Under the pieces are notes generated by a model. It had not been told where the DNA came from and searched no databases. It was given only the letters and a program-made list of their open reading frames with translations. Both the position numbers and the translations under genes were made by a program. A stretch of DNA of 64,000 bases, taken from assembly GCA_009841265.1 (NCBI GenBank), contig VXMB01000009.1, positions 479,911-543,910 on the forward strand, in the 5' to 3' direction. This DNA comes from Gemmatimonadota bacterium. GTDB taxonomy: Bacteria > JAAXHH01. Below, in pieces: positions 44,527 to 54,394 of the stretch; the stretch's first letter is position 1; every line of letters begins with the position of its first letter.

Positions 44527-47433
44527 TTGGATCTCTTGCGCGAGTTCCATGGCCCAAACGCCGGATACGTGATCGCGTTATACGAGCAATACCTCGAAGA
44601 TCCCGAATCTGTCGACGCGGAAACCCGCGCGCTGTTCTCCCGCCATGCAGCTGACCTCGACGGAGATCCAACTGCCGGCACCGACGGAACTTCAAGCGCC
44701 GCCAGCCCCGCCAGAGCCGACGGCACAGCCAGCGCAGACGGCAGCGCCAGTCCGGCCGGTATCGACCAGATCGTCTTCATCGCCAATCTCGCCCAGAACG
44801 TCCGCGAGTATGGACATCTCGGCGCCCACCTGGACCCCCTGGCCGATCCCAGGTATTTTCCTTATTCCGTCTTCGCGACCGAGGACGACGCCGCACTGGG
44901 CGACCCCCTGACCGAGCTGGAACTGGAGGCGCAGGGCGTGACCGAAGTGACGATGCGACAACTGCCCTCCTCCCTGATCGGCGGTCCGGTGGGCCAGCAG
45001 TGCGACAATGCCTCCGAGGCCCTCAAGAAACTCAAGCGCGTCTATTCCTCCACCACCGGTTACGACTACATGCACATCGAGGTGCCCGGAGAGCGGGAAT
45101 GGCTGCAGGAGGCCGCGGAAACGGGGCGGTTCAGACCCTCGGAAGATGACCAGAGCGCACTGGCCATCCTCGACCGTCTTACCGAGGTGGAGGTCTTCGA
45201 GCAGTTCCTGCACCGGACTTTCCCCGGCAAGACCCGGTTCTCCATCGAAGGCCTGGACACCATGATCCTCGTCCTGGACGGGGTGATCGGCGAGGCCGCG
45301 GAGAACAACACCTGCAACATCCTCATCGGCATGGCCCACCGGGGCCGGCTCAACGTGCTGGCCCACATCCTGCACAAACCCTACGAACACATCCTGGCCG
45401 AATTCCGGGACCCGGTGCAGCGGGTCAACAAGACCGGCAACGACACGGGCTGGACCGGCGACGTGAAGTACCACAGCGGCGCCCAGCGCAGATACCAGGA
45501 CCGGCAGGGCAAGGAAGTGGACCTGCATATCCACCTCGCACCGAACCCCAGCCACCTGGAAGCGGTCAATCCGGTGCTCGAGGGCATGGCCCGCGCCGCG
45601 GGGACGATCGTCAACCTGCCGGGGGATGTCCGGCCCCTGCCCGAGCGGAACCTGCCCATCCTGATCCATGGCGACGCGGCGTTTTCGGGACAGGGCGTCG
45701 TCGCGGAGACCTTTACGCTCTACCGCGTCCCGGGTTTCAGGACGGGCGGCACGATCCACCTCATCACCAACAACCAGCTCGGGTACACCACCCCGTCGGA
45801 ACAGTCCCGCAGCACGCTGTACGCCAGCGACATCGCGCGGGGATTCGAAATCCCTATCATCCATGTGAACGCCGACGACCCGGCGGCCTGTCTGGAGGCC
45901 GCCCGCATCGCCTACGCCTATCGCGTCAAGTTCCGCAAGGACTTCCTGATCGACCTGATCGGGTATCGCCGGCACGGCCACAACGAGGGAGACGATCCTT
46001 CGCTCACCCATCCCAGTCTCTACCGGCGGATCGACGCCCATCCGACGGTGAGGAAGCTGTGGGCCGACCGGCTCGCGGCGGAGGGCCGGATCGAAGCGGG
46101 TAAGCCGGAGGAATTGGTCGCCGGCCGCATGGGGGCCATGCAGACGATGCTGGATGAATTGAAACCGGAAGAAGTGCTCGTGGAGCCCTATTACAAACCG
46201 CCCAGGTCGGGTACCGCCCGGCGGACGCGTTCTTCCGTTTCCATGCGGCGTCTGAAGAACCTGAACAAGGCGCTGTGGACGTTTCCGGATCAATTCACCC
46301 TGCATCCCCGGCTCAAGCGCGTGATCGAACGCCGGCGGCGAGCGCTGGACGACGTGGACGCCCGGAAAATCGACTGGGCCCATGCCGAGACCCTGGCCTT
46401 CGCCACCATCATCGAGGACGGCGTGCCGGTCCGCCTCACGGGCCAGGACGTGGAGCGGGGGACCTTCAGCCAGCGGCACAACGTACTGCACGACTACGAG
46501 ACCGACCGGGCCTGGACGCCGTTGCGGCGGCTGCCCCAGGCGAACGCCTCCTTCGAGACGCGGAACACGCCGTTGACCGAATATGCCGCGCTGGGATTCG
46601 AATACGGGTACAGCATTCAGGCGCCGGAGCGATTCGTACTCTGGGAAGCCCAGTACGGCGACTTCGTGGACGGCGCCCAGATCATCATCGACGAATTCCT
46701 CGTTTCCGGCCGGGCCAAGTGGGGACAGACATCGTCCTTGACCATCCTGCTCCCGCACGGATTCGAAGGGCAGGGGCCGGATCACTCCAGCGGGCTGATG
46801 GAGCGATTCCTGTCCTTCGGCGCCGATTTCAACATCCGCATCGCCAACTGCACCACGGCGGCCCAGTACTTTCATCTGCTGAGGCGGCAGTCGAGGCTCC
46901 TCGAATCCGACCCGCTGCCCCTCATCATCATGACACCCAAGAGCCTGTTACGTCATCCCGACGTGGCCTCTTCCGCCCGCGAACTGGCCGAAGGGAAATG
47001 GATGCCGATTATCAAAGACGAGCGCGCGGAGGAACATCCGGAGAAGATTCGGAGACTGGTGTTCTGCAGCGGCAAGGTGTACGTCGACCTGATGAACGAC
47101 GAGCTGTGGGAAAGCGCAACCCATGCCGCGGTCGTTCGCATTGAGCAACTCTACCCGGTGGCGGAGGACCAGGTGGCCGGGATCATCGGGCAGTTCCCCG
47201 GGCTGGAGGAAGTCGTCTGGCTCCAGGAAGAACCTGAGAACATGGGCGCCTGGGACTACATCCGCAAGGTCTTGGAGACGGTCCTGGATGGCCGGTGCCC
47301 GACCTACCGCGTATCCCGCCCGCCGAGCGCGGTGCCCTCGGAGGGTTCGACGGCCGTTCACAACCAAAACCAGAAAAACCTCGTTAAAATGGCCTTTGAC
47401 ATGGGCGCGTCGGGAAATATCGAGATGCATTGA
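44527..47433 (+). CDS. sucA: 2-oxoglutarate dehydrogenase E1 component
   Basis: I start at TTG 44527 because GGGAGGA lies six bases before it; a GTG at 44512 is in frame but has no site of its own. The 968-residue protein begins LLREFHGPNAGYVIALYEQY, has a Ser/Ala/Asp linker, and then the E1 core: GMAHRGRLNVLAHI, FSGQGVVAETFTLYRV, LIGYRRHGHNEGDDPS and the C-terminal HNVLHDYETDRAWTPL and LPHGFEGQGPDHSSG segments. It decarboxylates 2-oxoglutarate in the citric acid cycle with thiamine diphosphate. The E2 gene follows after 173 bp. Confidence 0.95.
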   Translation: MDLLREFHGPNAGYVIALYEQYLEDPESVDAETRALFSRHAADLDGDPTAGTDGTSSAASPARADGTASADGSASPAGIDQIVFIANLAQNVREYGHLGAHLDPLADPRYFPYSVFATEDDAALGDPLTELELEAQGVTEVTMRQLPSSLIGGPVGQQCDNASEALKKLKRVYSSTTGYDYMHIEVPGEREWLQEAAETGRFRPSEDDQSALAILDRLTEVEVFEQFLHRTFPGKTRFSIEGLDTMILVLDGVIGEAAENNTCNILIGMAHRGRLNVLAHILHKPYEHILAEFRDPVQRVNKTGNDTGWTGDVKYHSGAQRRYQDRQGKEVDLHIHLAPNPSHLEAVNPVLEGMARAAGTIVNLPGDVRPLPERNLPILIHGDAAFSGQGVVAETFTLYRVPGFRTGGTIHLITNNQLGYTTPSEQSRSTLYASDIARGFEIPIIHVNADDPAACLEAARIAYAYRVKFRKDFLIDLIGYRRHGHNEGDDPSLTHPSLYRRIDAHPTVRKLWADRLAAEGRIEAGKPEELVAGRMGAMQTMLDELKPEEVLVEPYYKPPRSGTARRTRSSVSMRRLKNLNKALWTFPDQFTLHPRLKRVIERRRRALDDVDARKIDWAHAETLAFATIIEDGVPVRLTGQDVERGTFSQRHNVLHDYETDRAWTPLRRLPQANASFETRNTPLTEYAALGFEYGYSIQAPERFVLWEAQYGDFVDGAQIIIDEFLVSGRAKWGQTSSLTILLPHGFEGQGPDHSSGLMERFLSFGADFNIRIANCTTAAQYFHLLRRQSRLLESDPLPLIIMTPKSLLRHPDVASSARELAEGKWMPIIKDERAEEHPEKIRRLVFCSGKVYVDLMNDELWESATHAAVVRIEQLYPVAEDQVAGIIGQFPGLEEVVWLQEEPENMGAWDYIRKVLETVLDGRCPTYRVSRPPSAVPSEGSTAVHNQNQKNLVKMAFDMGASGNIEMH

Positions 47434-47606
47434 CAGATCGCCGCATCCGGCGCATTTTGTACGATTCGGGCATGCGCCCGGAAACCGGAACCCGCGGGCT
47501 CGAGGCAGCCCCTTCAGTCTGGTCGAAAAGAGTCTGAATCACGGTTGTCCTGATCGGAGAGTGAAGAGAACGTTCGTAGATTGAGGTGAAGACTCGGGGA
47601 GTTTGA

Positions 47607-48980
47607 ATGGCCATCGATATCACCGTGCCGCAACTGGGTGAATCCATCGTAGAAGCAACCGTCGTCCAGTGGTTCAAGCAGGAAGGCGACCCGGTCACGA
47701 CCGGCGAAGCGCTTCTGGAGCTCGAGACGGAGAAAGTCACTCTCGAGGTGAACGCCAACGACAGCGGTGTACTTTCCCGTATCGAACGGGCCGCTGGCGA
47801 GGACGTCCGCATCGGCGACCTGCTTGGCGTACTGGACGAAACCGATGAAGCGGCGGCGACGAACAGCTCGGAAACATCAGCAGATGAGCCCGGTTCCGCG
47901 GATGAGCCCGGTTCCGCGGATGAACCCCCCTTACCCGCCCGGGGAGAGTCAGGACCGTCCGAAGCGGTCACCGACGACCGGGTAACGCCTGTGGCGCGGC
48001 GTATGGCGGATGAGGCGGGGATTTCCTTGTCGGACGTGGAAGGGACCGGGATGGGTGGCCGGATCCGCAGGGAGGACGTGGAACGTGCGGTGGCGGCGAG
48101 AAGAGAACAGGACATGTCCGCGCAGACCGGGCTGGCCGGCGAAGTATCGGGTGCCGGGGCAGCAGCGGAGTCGCAGGAGGATGCGGCAGCATCCAGCAGG
48201 AGTCCGGCATCCGAACGAAAGGTTGAACCGCCGACGCCCGCGGCCGACCCGACGGTGCCCACGGCCGACCCGGCCGGTGACGACCGGGAAGAAATCGTGC
48301 CCATGTCCCGGCGCCGGCGCACCATCGCCAGCCGGCTCGTGGAGGCGCAGCAGACCGCGGCGATGCTGACGACCTTCAACGAGATCGACATGAGCACGGT
48401 GATGACGATACGCCGCAGGAACCGGGAGGCCTTCGAGGAACGGCACGGCGTGCGGCTGGGATTCATGTCTTTCTTCGTCAAGGCCGTGATCGGCGCGCTC
48501 AGGGATTTCCCCGAACTCAATGCCGAGATCCGCGGGGACGCGATCGTCAGGAAGCACTACTACGACATCGGTATCGCCGTGGGCGCCGAAGACGGACTCG
48601 TGGTGCCGGTCCTGCGGGACGCGGACCGCATGTCATTCGCCGAGATCGAAAGCAATATCAGACAGTACGCGGCAAAGGCGGGCGAGGGCAAACTGTCGCT
48701 GGAGGACCTGCGCGGCGGCACCTTCACGATCACGAACGGAGGGGTTTTCGGTTCGATGCTGAGCACGCCCATCCTGAACCCGCCGCAGGTCGGCATACTG
48801 GGGCTGCACCGCATCGACGACCGTCCTGTGGCCGTCGACGGGGAGGTCGTGATCCGTCCCATGATGTACGTGGCGCTGAGCTACGACCACCGGATCATCG
48901 ACGGCCGGGAAGCCGTGCAGTTCCTGGCCAAGGTCAAGACCCTGATCGAGGTGCCCGCGGCTTTGCTGCTCGAAGTGTGA
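47607..48980 (+). CDS. sucB: Dihydrolipoamide succinyltransferase (E2)
   Basis: The 457-residue E2 starts with a lipoyl domain (1-77, Lys43 in [10 protein letters not shown]). It continues with a repetitive linker, a peripheral-subunit-binding domain ([16 protein letters not shown] to [10 protein letters not shown], about 130-165), a second Ala/Pro/Asp-rich linker, and the catalytic domain ending in [17 protein letters not shown] with the active His and Asp. [20 protein letters not shown] opens the catalytic domain, as in SucB proteins. It transfers succinyl groups to CoA. The E3 gene is not in the window. Confidence 0.94.
   Translation: MAIDITVPQLGESIVEATVVQWFKQEGDPVTTGEALLELETEKVTLEVNANDSGVLSRIERAAGEDVRIGDLLGVLDETDEAAATNSSETSADEPGSADEPGSADEPPLPARGESGPSEAVTDDRVTPVARRMADEAGISLSDVEGTGMGGRIRREDVERAVAARREQDMSAQTGLAGEVSGAGAAAESQEDAAASSRSPASERKVEPPTPAADPTVPTADPAGDDREEIVPMSRRRRTIASRLVEAQQTAAMLTTFNEIDMSTVMTIRRRNREAFEERHGVRLGFMSFFVKAVIGALRDFPELNAEIRGDAIVRKHYYDIGIAVGAEDGLVVPVLRDADRMSFAEIESNIRQYAAKAGEGKLSLEDLRGGTFTITNGGVFGSMLSTPILNPPQVGILGLHRIDDRPVAVDGEVVIRPMMYVALSYDHRIIDGREAVQFLAKVKTLIEVPAALLLEV
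47883..47927 (+). repeat. 18-bp in-frame tandem repeat in the sucB linker
   Basis: The 18-mer starting GATGAGCCCGG occurs exactly twice (47883-47900 and 47901-47918), followed by a partial third copy. It encodes the linker repeat DEPGSA and lies between the lipoyl and subunit-binding domains, where length changes are tolerated. Confidence 0.85.
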
Positions 48981-49018
48981 CGTCCTGACGGCGATTTACC
49001 TGATTCCGGGAGGGTCTG

Positions 49019-49450
49019 ATGGCCTGGTGGGTCTGGATTGTTGGCGGCGTGTTGCTCTGCCTGGCCGAGATGGCCACGCCAGGCGCTTTCTACCTGCTGT
49101 TCTTCGGCGTCGCCGCGCTCGTGGTCGGCGTGCTGGCCTGGGTAGGCCTGGTGGAAACAACCTGGGTCCAGTTTCTCCTGTTTTCCGTTGTCTCCATCGC
49201 CTCGCTCGTCCTGTTCCGCAGGATGTTGACCGAAAAACTGAATCCCGATGAGCCCGCTACGAAGATCAACACCCTGGAAGGCGAATCGGGAACGGCCCTC
49301 GAGGACATCCCGGCCGATGGCACCGGCAAGGTAGAAGTGCGGGGCACGAGCTGGAACGCCGTGAACAAGGGAGACACGCTTATCGAAAAGGGACAGGCCT
49401 GCCTGGTCGAACGTGTTGAAGGCGTCTCACTCTGGGTAAGGAGCGCGTAA
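49019..49450 (+). CDS. NfeD-like membrane protein
   Basis: The 143-residue protein has hydrophobic helices at about 1-20, 24-44 and 48-66 (starting WWVWIVGGVLLCLAEMATPG) and a C-terminal OB-fold-like beta domain with GTGKVEVRGTSWNAV. It is the short NfeD form without the serine-protease domain. Short NfeD proteins usually pair with SPFH proteins, and one follows here after 70 bp. The pair is thought to organise membrane microdomains or quality control. It starts 38 bp after the E2 stop. Confidence 0.9.
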   Translation: MAWWVWIVGGVLLCLAEMATPGAFYLLFFGVAALVVGVLAWVGLVETTWVQFLLFSVVSIASLVLFRRMLTEKLNPDEPATKINTLEGESGTALEDIPADGTGKVEVRGTSWNAVNKGDTLIEKGQACLVERVEGVSLWVRSA

Positions 49451-49520
49451 ACGTACCCGGATGGCGTCGAGGGTTCTTTATGACCTCGTCCGTCACCAAT
49501 ACCGCTGGAAGGAACCTGTA

Positions 49521-50465
49521 ATGGAAACCTTGATCGTAACCATCGTCGTCGCGATCGCCGCGATTATATTCCTGAGAAACCTGATCATCGTCGTGCCGCA
49601 GCAGGAAGCCCGCGTCATCGAAAGGCTGGGGAAGTACAGCAAGACGCTGAATGCCGGTTTCTACATCCTGCTGCCCTTCGTGGACCGGGTGGCCTACCGG
49701 CACACGCTGAAGGAACAGTCCATCGACATCCCGGAACAGCTCTGCATCACGCGGGACAACGTCCAGGTCGGCGTGGACGGTGTACTCTACATGCAGGTGC
49801 TGGACGCGGAGCGGGCCTCCTACGGCATAGCCGATTACGACCTGGCCATCACGCAACTCGCCCAGACGACCCTGAGAAGCGAGGTCGGCAAGATCGACCT
49901 GGACAAGACCTTCGAAGAGCGCGGCGCCATCAACTTTGCCGTCGTAAGCGAACTGGACAAGGCGTCCGATCCCTGGGGCGTCAAGGTCCTGAGGTACGAA
50001 ATCAGCAACATCAGTCCGCCCCGGGACGTCCTGGAGGCCATGGAGAAGCAGATGCGGGCGGAACGGGAGAAGCGGGCGGCCATCCTGAATTCGGAAGGGC
50101 TGCGCGACTCCAATATCAACCAGGCCGAGGGCGAGAAGCAGAAGGTCATCAAGGAGTCCGAGGCCACGAAGCAGCAGCAGATCAACGAGGCCGAGGGCGA
50201 AGCCCAGGCCATCCTCACCGTCGCAAACGCCACGGCCGAGGGTGTCCGGGCCATAGCCGGCGCCATCAAGTCGGACGGAGGCGACGAGGCCGTACAGTTA
50301 AGGGTGGCCGAGCAGTACATCGAAACCTTCGGCAACCTGGCCAAGTCGGGCAACAGCCTGATCATTCCGTCCAATCTCAGTGACGTCAGCTCCATCATCG
50401 CATCGGCCATGTCCGTGATCAAGCACGACCGGACCGCAGATAACGGCGATCGGGGGCGCGTCTAG
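49521..50465 (+). CDS. SPFH/band-7 (stomatin-like) membrane protein
   Basis: From ATG 49521 (AAGGA seven bases upstream) the protein has 314 residues. An N-terminal membrane helix (LIVTIVVAIAAIIFLRNLII) leads into the SPFH domain with VPQQEARVIERLGKYSKTL, GFYILLPFVDRVAYRH and YGIADYDLAITQLAQTTLRS. A Glu/Ala/Gln-rich coiled coil covers about 185-250 (EGEKQKVIKESEATKQQQIN). It oligomerises on the membrane and may act with the NfeD protein upstream. The next gene starts 9 bp later. Confidence 0.93.
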   Translation: METLIVTIVVAIAAIIFLRNLIIVVPQQEARVIERLGKYSKTLNAGFYILLPFVDRVAYRHTLKEQSIDIPEQLCITRDNVQVGVDGVLYMQVLDAERASYGIADYDLAITQLAQTTLRSEVGKIDLDKTFEERGAINFAVVSELDKASDPWGVKVLRYEISNISPPRDVLEAMEKQMRAEREKRAAILNSEGLRDSNINQAEGEKQKVIKESEATKQQQINEAEGEAQAILTVANATAEGVRAIAGAIKSDGGDEAVQLRVAEQYIETFGNLAKSGNSLIIPSNLSDVSSIIASAMSVIKHDRTADNGDRGRV

Positions 50466-50474
50466 CTTACGTCC

Positions 50475-51668
50475 ATGCCCAACCGACCGAAGATCGCCGC
50501 GATCACGACCATCTACCACCCCTACGCCCACACCCAGCATATCGTGGACCGCTTCCTGGAGGGGTACGGCTGGGCCGGACGGCATCACCACCCGCCCATG
50601 GACCTGGTCTCCCTGTACGTGGACCAGGTGCGGGAGAACGATCTCAGCCGGGACCGGTCCGCACGGTTCCCCGGGATGAAGATCTACCCCACGGTCGCCG
50701 ACGCCCTCACTCTGGGCGGGGATTCGCTGCAGGTGGACGGCGTCCTCCTGGTGGGCGAGCACGGTGAGTATCCGGCCAACGAGAAGGGGCAGCGGCTCTA
50801 TCCGCGCTATGAACTGTTCCGCGAGATCGTGGAGGTCTACGAGGCCAGCGGCCGTTCCGCGCCGATCTTCAACGACAAGCACCTGTCGTGGAACTGGGAC
50901 TGGGCCCGGGAGATGTATGATACCTCGCGGCGGCTGGGGTTCGCCTTCATGGCGGGGTCCAGCCTGCCGGTCACCTGGCGGACGCCCTCGATCGACATGC
51001 CGCTTCACGCCGAGGTGGAGGAGGCCGTGTGCGTGTGCTACGGCGGGGTCGACAGCTACGACTTCCACGGCCTGGAGACCCTGCAGTGCATGGTCGAGCG
51101 GCGCAGTGGCGGCGAGACGGGGGTAGCATGGCTCCACGCCCGGCGCGGCGAGGCCTTCTGGGAAGCCTACCACGACGAAGTGTGGTCCCGCGAGCTCTTC
51201 GAAGCGGCGCTCTGCCGCAGCCATACGCTCAAACCCTCCCGCGACGGTTTCAACCACATCTTCCCGACCATCAACGAGATGAAGCGGATGGTGGAAGACC
51301 CCGTGGCCTACACCTACGAGCACCGCGACGGGCTCCGGTGCACCATGATCCTCTTCAACGGTTTGGTGGAGGACTTCAACTTCGCGGCGCGCCTCGCGGG
51401 GCGTAGCGAACCGCTGTCGACCCAGATGTACCTGCCCATGCCCCCCGCGCGCACCTCGCTGGCCAACTTCTTCTCGCCGCAGGTCAACAACGTGGAACAG
51501 ATGTTCCTCACCGGCGAGGCCGCCTATCCCGTGGAACGTACCCTGCTGACGACGGGCCTCACCGCGGCGGGGGTGGACAGCCTGCACGAGGGGCAGGTAC
51601 GCCTTGAAACGCCTCATCTCGACGTCGCCTACCCGGCGCCCGAGCGCTCCACGTTCTGGAGATACTGA
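50475..51668 (+). CDS. Unrecognised protein family, tandem paralogue 1
   Basis: The 397-residue protein starts 9 bp after the SPFH stop. It begins with a Rossmann-like beta-alpha-beta (KIAAITTIYHPYAHTQHIVD). Conserved blocks shared with the next gene are VDGVLLVGEHGEYPANEKGQ, LYPRYELF, FNDKHLSWNWD, MAGSSLPVTWR, a RRSGGETGV segment and YPVERTL near the end. The His, Glu, Asp and Lys residues in these blocks could form an active or metal site. No signal peptide or membrane helix is visible. I do not recognise the function. It resembles the N-terminal architecture of Gfo/Idh-type enzymes, but no GxGxxG is present. Confidence 0.75.
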   Translation: MPNRPKIAAITTIYHPYAHTQHIVDRFLEGYGWAGRHHHPPMDLVSLYVDQVRENDLSRDRSARFPGMKIYPTVADALTLGGDSLQVDGVLLVGEHGEYPANEKGQRLYPRYELFREIVEVYEASGRSAPIFNDKHLSWNWDWAREMYDTSRRLGFAFMAGSSLPVTWRTPSIDMPLHAEVEEAVCVCYGGVDSYDFHGLETLQCMVERRSGGETGVAWLHARRGEAFWEAYHDEVWSRELFEAALCRSHTLKPSRDGFNHIFPTINEMKRMVEDPVAYTYEHRDGLRCTMILFNGLVEDFNFAARLAGRSEPLSTQMYLPMPPARTSLANFFSPQVNNVEQMFLTGEAAYPVERTLLTTGLTAAGVDSLHEGQVRLETPHLDVAYPAPERSTFWRY

Positions 51669-51672
51669 CATC

Positions 51673-52872
51673 ATGGCCAAACGGCTCGCCGTCATCAGTT
51701 CCATCTACACCTATCTCTCCCATACGCAGCATTTCGCGGACCGGTTCCTCGTGGGCTATCCGCGGTCCGGCCGCTGGCACCGGCCGGACGTGGAAGTGGT
51801 GTCGCTCTACGTCGACCAGCGGCCCGAAGGCGACCAGAGTACCGGCCGCGCCCGAGAGTTCGGTTTCGAGGTCTATCCCACCATCGCCGAAGCGCTGCGG
51901 TGCGGCGGGGATACGCTGGCGGTGGACGGGATCCTGATCATCTGCGAACACGGCGATTATCCGAACAACGAAAAAGGACAGAAACTCTACCCGCGCTACG
52001 AGATGTTCAAGGCCTGCGTCGAGGTGTTCGAGTGGGACGGCCGCTCGGTGCCGGTCTACAACGACAAGAACCTGTCCTACAGCTTCGACCGGGGGCTGGA
52101 GATGGTGGCCGATTCGAAGCGACTCGGCTTTCCGGTGCTCGCGGGCTCGAGCCTGCCGGTCACCTGGCGGCTGCCCGACCTGGAACTCCCGCTGGAATGC
52201 GACATCGAGGAAGCGTTGATGGTGGGCGTCGGCGGTTCGGACGCCATGGACTACCACGCCCTCGAAGCCATGCAGTGCATGATCGAGCGCCGCAGGGGCG
52301 GAGAAACGGGGGTCAAGGCAGTGCAGATGATCGTGGGCGACGCCGTGTGGGAGGCTGGCGAGCAGGGACGTTATTCGAAGGAACTGCTGGAATCGGCGCT
52401 GTCCCGCTGCGACAGTCCGAAGGGGCTTGCGGACGAGGACGGGCGTACCCAGGACCTGCTGGGCACGGGCGAGTTGCAACGGCTCGCTACTGAGCCGGCC
52501 GCCTACTTCATCGAACACGTGGATGGACTGAAGACCACGCTGCTCATGCTCAACGGCGCCATCGGGGACTACTGTTTCGCCGCCCGACTGAAGGACGAAC
52601 CCGAGCCGCAGTCGACCCAGTTCTTCCTGCCGCCCACGCCTCCGGTCACCTATTCCGCCTGCCTGGTGTCGAAGATCGACGAGATGTTCGAGACCGGCGT
52701 TTCCCCGATCCCGGTGGAACGAACGCTCACCGTCTGCGGCATTCTCGACCACTGCCTCACGTCGAAGCAGAAAGGTGGCGTCTGCCTGGAGACGCCCGAT
52801 CACCGCGTGCAGTACCGGGCTCCGGTCCGGTCGCAACACTGCGGTCCCGCCCAGGACGGATACACTTCCTGA
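51673..52872 (+). CDS. Unrecognised protein family, tandem paralogue 2
   Basis: From ATG 51673, four bases after the preceding stop, the protein has 399 residues and matches its neighbour along its length. Shared blocks include IYTYLSHTQHFADRFLVGYP, VDGILIICEHGDYPNNEKGQ, YPRYEMFKACVEVFEWDGRS, YNDKNLSYSFDRG, AGSSLPVTWRLP, RRRGGETGV and IPVERTLTVCG. Both are complete, so the pair looks like a maintained duplication rather than decay. Expression is probably coupled. Function unknown. The gene ends 16 bp from the convergent radical SAM gene. Confidence 0.75.
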   Translation: MAKRLAVISSIYTYLSHTQHFADRFLVGYPRSGRWHRPDVEVVSLYVDQRPEGDQSTGRAREFGFEVYPTIAEALRCGGDTLAVDGILIICEHGDYPNNEKGQKLYPRYEMFKACVEVFEWDGRSVPVYNDKNLSYSFDRGLEMVADSKRLGFPVLAGSSLPVTWRLPDLELPLECDIEEALMVGVGGSDAMDYHALEAMQCMIERRRGGETGVKAVQMIVGDAVWEAGEQGRYSKELLESALSRCDSPKGLADEDGRTQDLLGTGELQRLATEPAAYFIEHVDGLKTTLLMLNGAIGDYCFAARLKDEPEPQSTQFFLPPTPPVTYSACLVSKIDEMFETGVSPIPVERTLTVCGILDHCLTSKQKGGVCLETPDHRVQYRAPVRSQHCGPAQDGYTS

Positions 52873-52888
52873 ATCCGATTTACGAAGA

Positions 52889-54364
52889 TTAGATGAACGA
52901 GCCTTTCCGGCTCGCGGTGGGCTCCGCTCAGCAGAACCAGGCCTCGGTCAGCCTGGGGACGCGCCGCCGTTTGAACGGGATGTCGTGAAACGGCTGCTCC
53001 GAAGGCGCTTCGACGCCCGCCATTTCCGCCGCCAGGCACCGGATCCGGTGGAAAACCATTCGGTTGTCCCTTTCCTCTCCCGACGCGTCGACCTCCTCCA
53101 CGAGACGGGAAACCCGTTGATGCAGCCGGTCCATGCGCCCATCGTCATGGCGCCAGGCGTAGGTGAACCCCGCTTCATCCAGCGCGCCGATCCATGACCG
53201 GGTTTCCGCTTCGGCCAGCAGGGCCGACCCCGGTGGCACGAGCAGGCGGATGGTGTACTGCACCAGGTCGATGTGGTCGACCAGGTCGTGGACTTCGACG
53301 AAATCCAGCAGATCCAGGTAGCCGTCCAGGGTCGTCCAGGGCGTGAAAGCCACCAGCGAGGGCCGCATGGGCAAGTCCGCGTCGCGCAGGATGGCGAGGG
53401 CCCGGACGACGTCGTCGCGGGTGTGTCCTTTCCTGAGGCGCTCCAGCACCAGGTTGCTGACCGATTCCACGGCCGATACGACAAAGATGCCGCCCAGGTC
53501 CCTGGCTTCCGGGAAAAAGGACGGGTGCTGGAGGATGTGTTCGATCTTGGTGGTGAAATCGAAGGTGAGGCCGGGATGGGCGTCGCTCATCCTGCGGAGT
53601 ATGCGCAGGACGTGGGTGGGGCCATTCAGAAAATCCGGGTCCCCGAAGGTGATGTGCCGGGCCCCCATCTGTACCTGCTGGTCCACGTCAGCGAGCACCA
53701 CGTCGGCGGGCACGGCGAAGAACCGGCCGTTGTACACCGGCGTAATCGGGCAGTGCAGACAGGTATGCAGGCAGCCGCGCGTGGTCTCGGTGTAACCGGC
53801 GGGAAGTGATTCAATGCCGTTGTCCAGCTGGGCGTACCGCTTCAGCCCGGGCAGCGTATCGCGGTCCGGGACCAACCAGGACTGGCGGGCGAGATTCGGG
53901 GCGGCAGCCGTACCGCCGGCCTCACCGCCGGCCGATGCGGGTTCGCCGGCCGATACGGTCTCCCCGGTCGCCACTGACGATTCGCCGTCGCACAACCTGC
54001 CGACCAGGTCGCAGAGCGGCTGTTCGAACTCGCCGCCGATCACCGAGTCTGCCCCGTGGGACAGGAGATACTCGGCGTTCAGCGTGGCGTAGAGTCCGTA
54101 GAAGCAAAGATGCGCGCCGGGGTTGAGGTTCCGGATGCGGCGCGACAGGTCCATCCCGACCCGCATTGCCGTATGCATGGGCACCGAAATGCCGATGAAG
54201 CCGGCCCGGCGGACGATATCCTCCGGGACCGGTTCGATCGCGGCATCGACGACAGAGACGTTATATCCTACGGACTTCAGGCGAGCGGCGGGGGAGGCCA
54301 GGCTGAAGGGCTGATGGCCCAGTTCATAGCAGGAGATGAGCAGGATGACATCGTCACGCTTCAT
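52889..54364 (-). CDS. Radical SAM selenoprotein with CUAEP tail (TGA read as selenocysteine)
   Basis: The protein reads 478 residues to TGA 52930-52928, then continues Sec479-Ala-Glu-Pro plus nine residues to TAA 52891-52889 (491 in all). The N-terminal 125 residues look like a cobalamin-binding-type Rossmann domain (ILLISCYELGHQPFSLASPA). A Gly/Ala/Glu linker covers about 128-155. The radical SAM cluster site is RGCLHTCLHCPI (Cys198, Cys202, Cys205), and the barrel has ARHITFGDPDFLNGP and FVVSAVESVSNLVLERL. The end LTEAWFC is followed by Sec, giving the CU pair of the group named CUAEP/CCAEP-tail radical SAM proteins. A hairpin 12 nt past the TGA fits a bacterial SECIS. The reaction is unknown. 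Sec is inferred from sequence alone. Confidence 0.87.
52897..52915 (-). promoter_or_regulatory. Candidate bacterial SECIS hairpin
   Basis: On the minus strand GCGAGCC (52915-52909) pairs with GGCTCGT (52903-52897), counting one G-T pair, around the loop GGAAA. It starts 12 nt after the TGA at 52930-52928. Bacterial SECIS elements need a short stem with G at the start of the loop, about 11 nt downstream of the recoded UGA; SelB binds there. The hairpin lies inside the extended coding region. Confidence 0.8.
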
Positions 54365-54394
54365 GATATAACCACGGGCGGCGACGGAGGCCGG

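Noticed and set aside
44692..46875. 727-codon open frame on the minus strand
   Set aside because: Antisense to the clearly conserved 2-oxoglutarate dehydrogenase E1 gene; no recognisable protein features.
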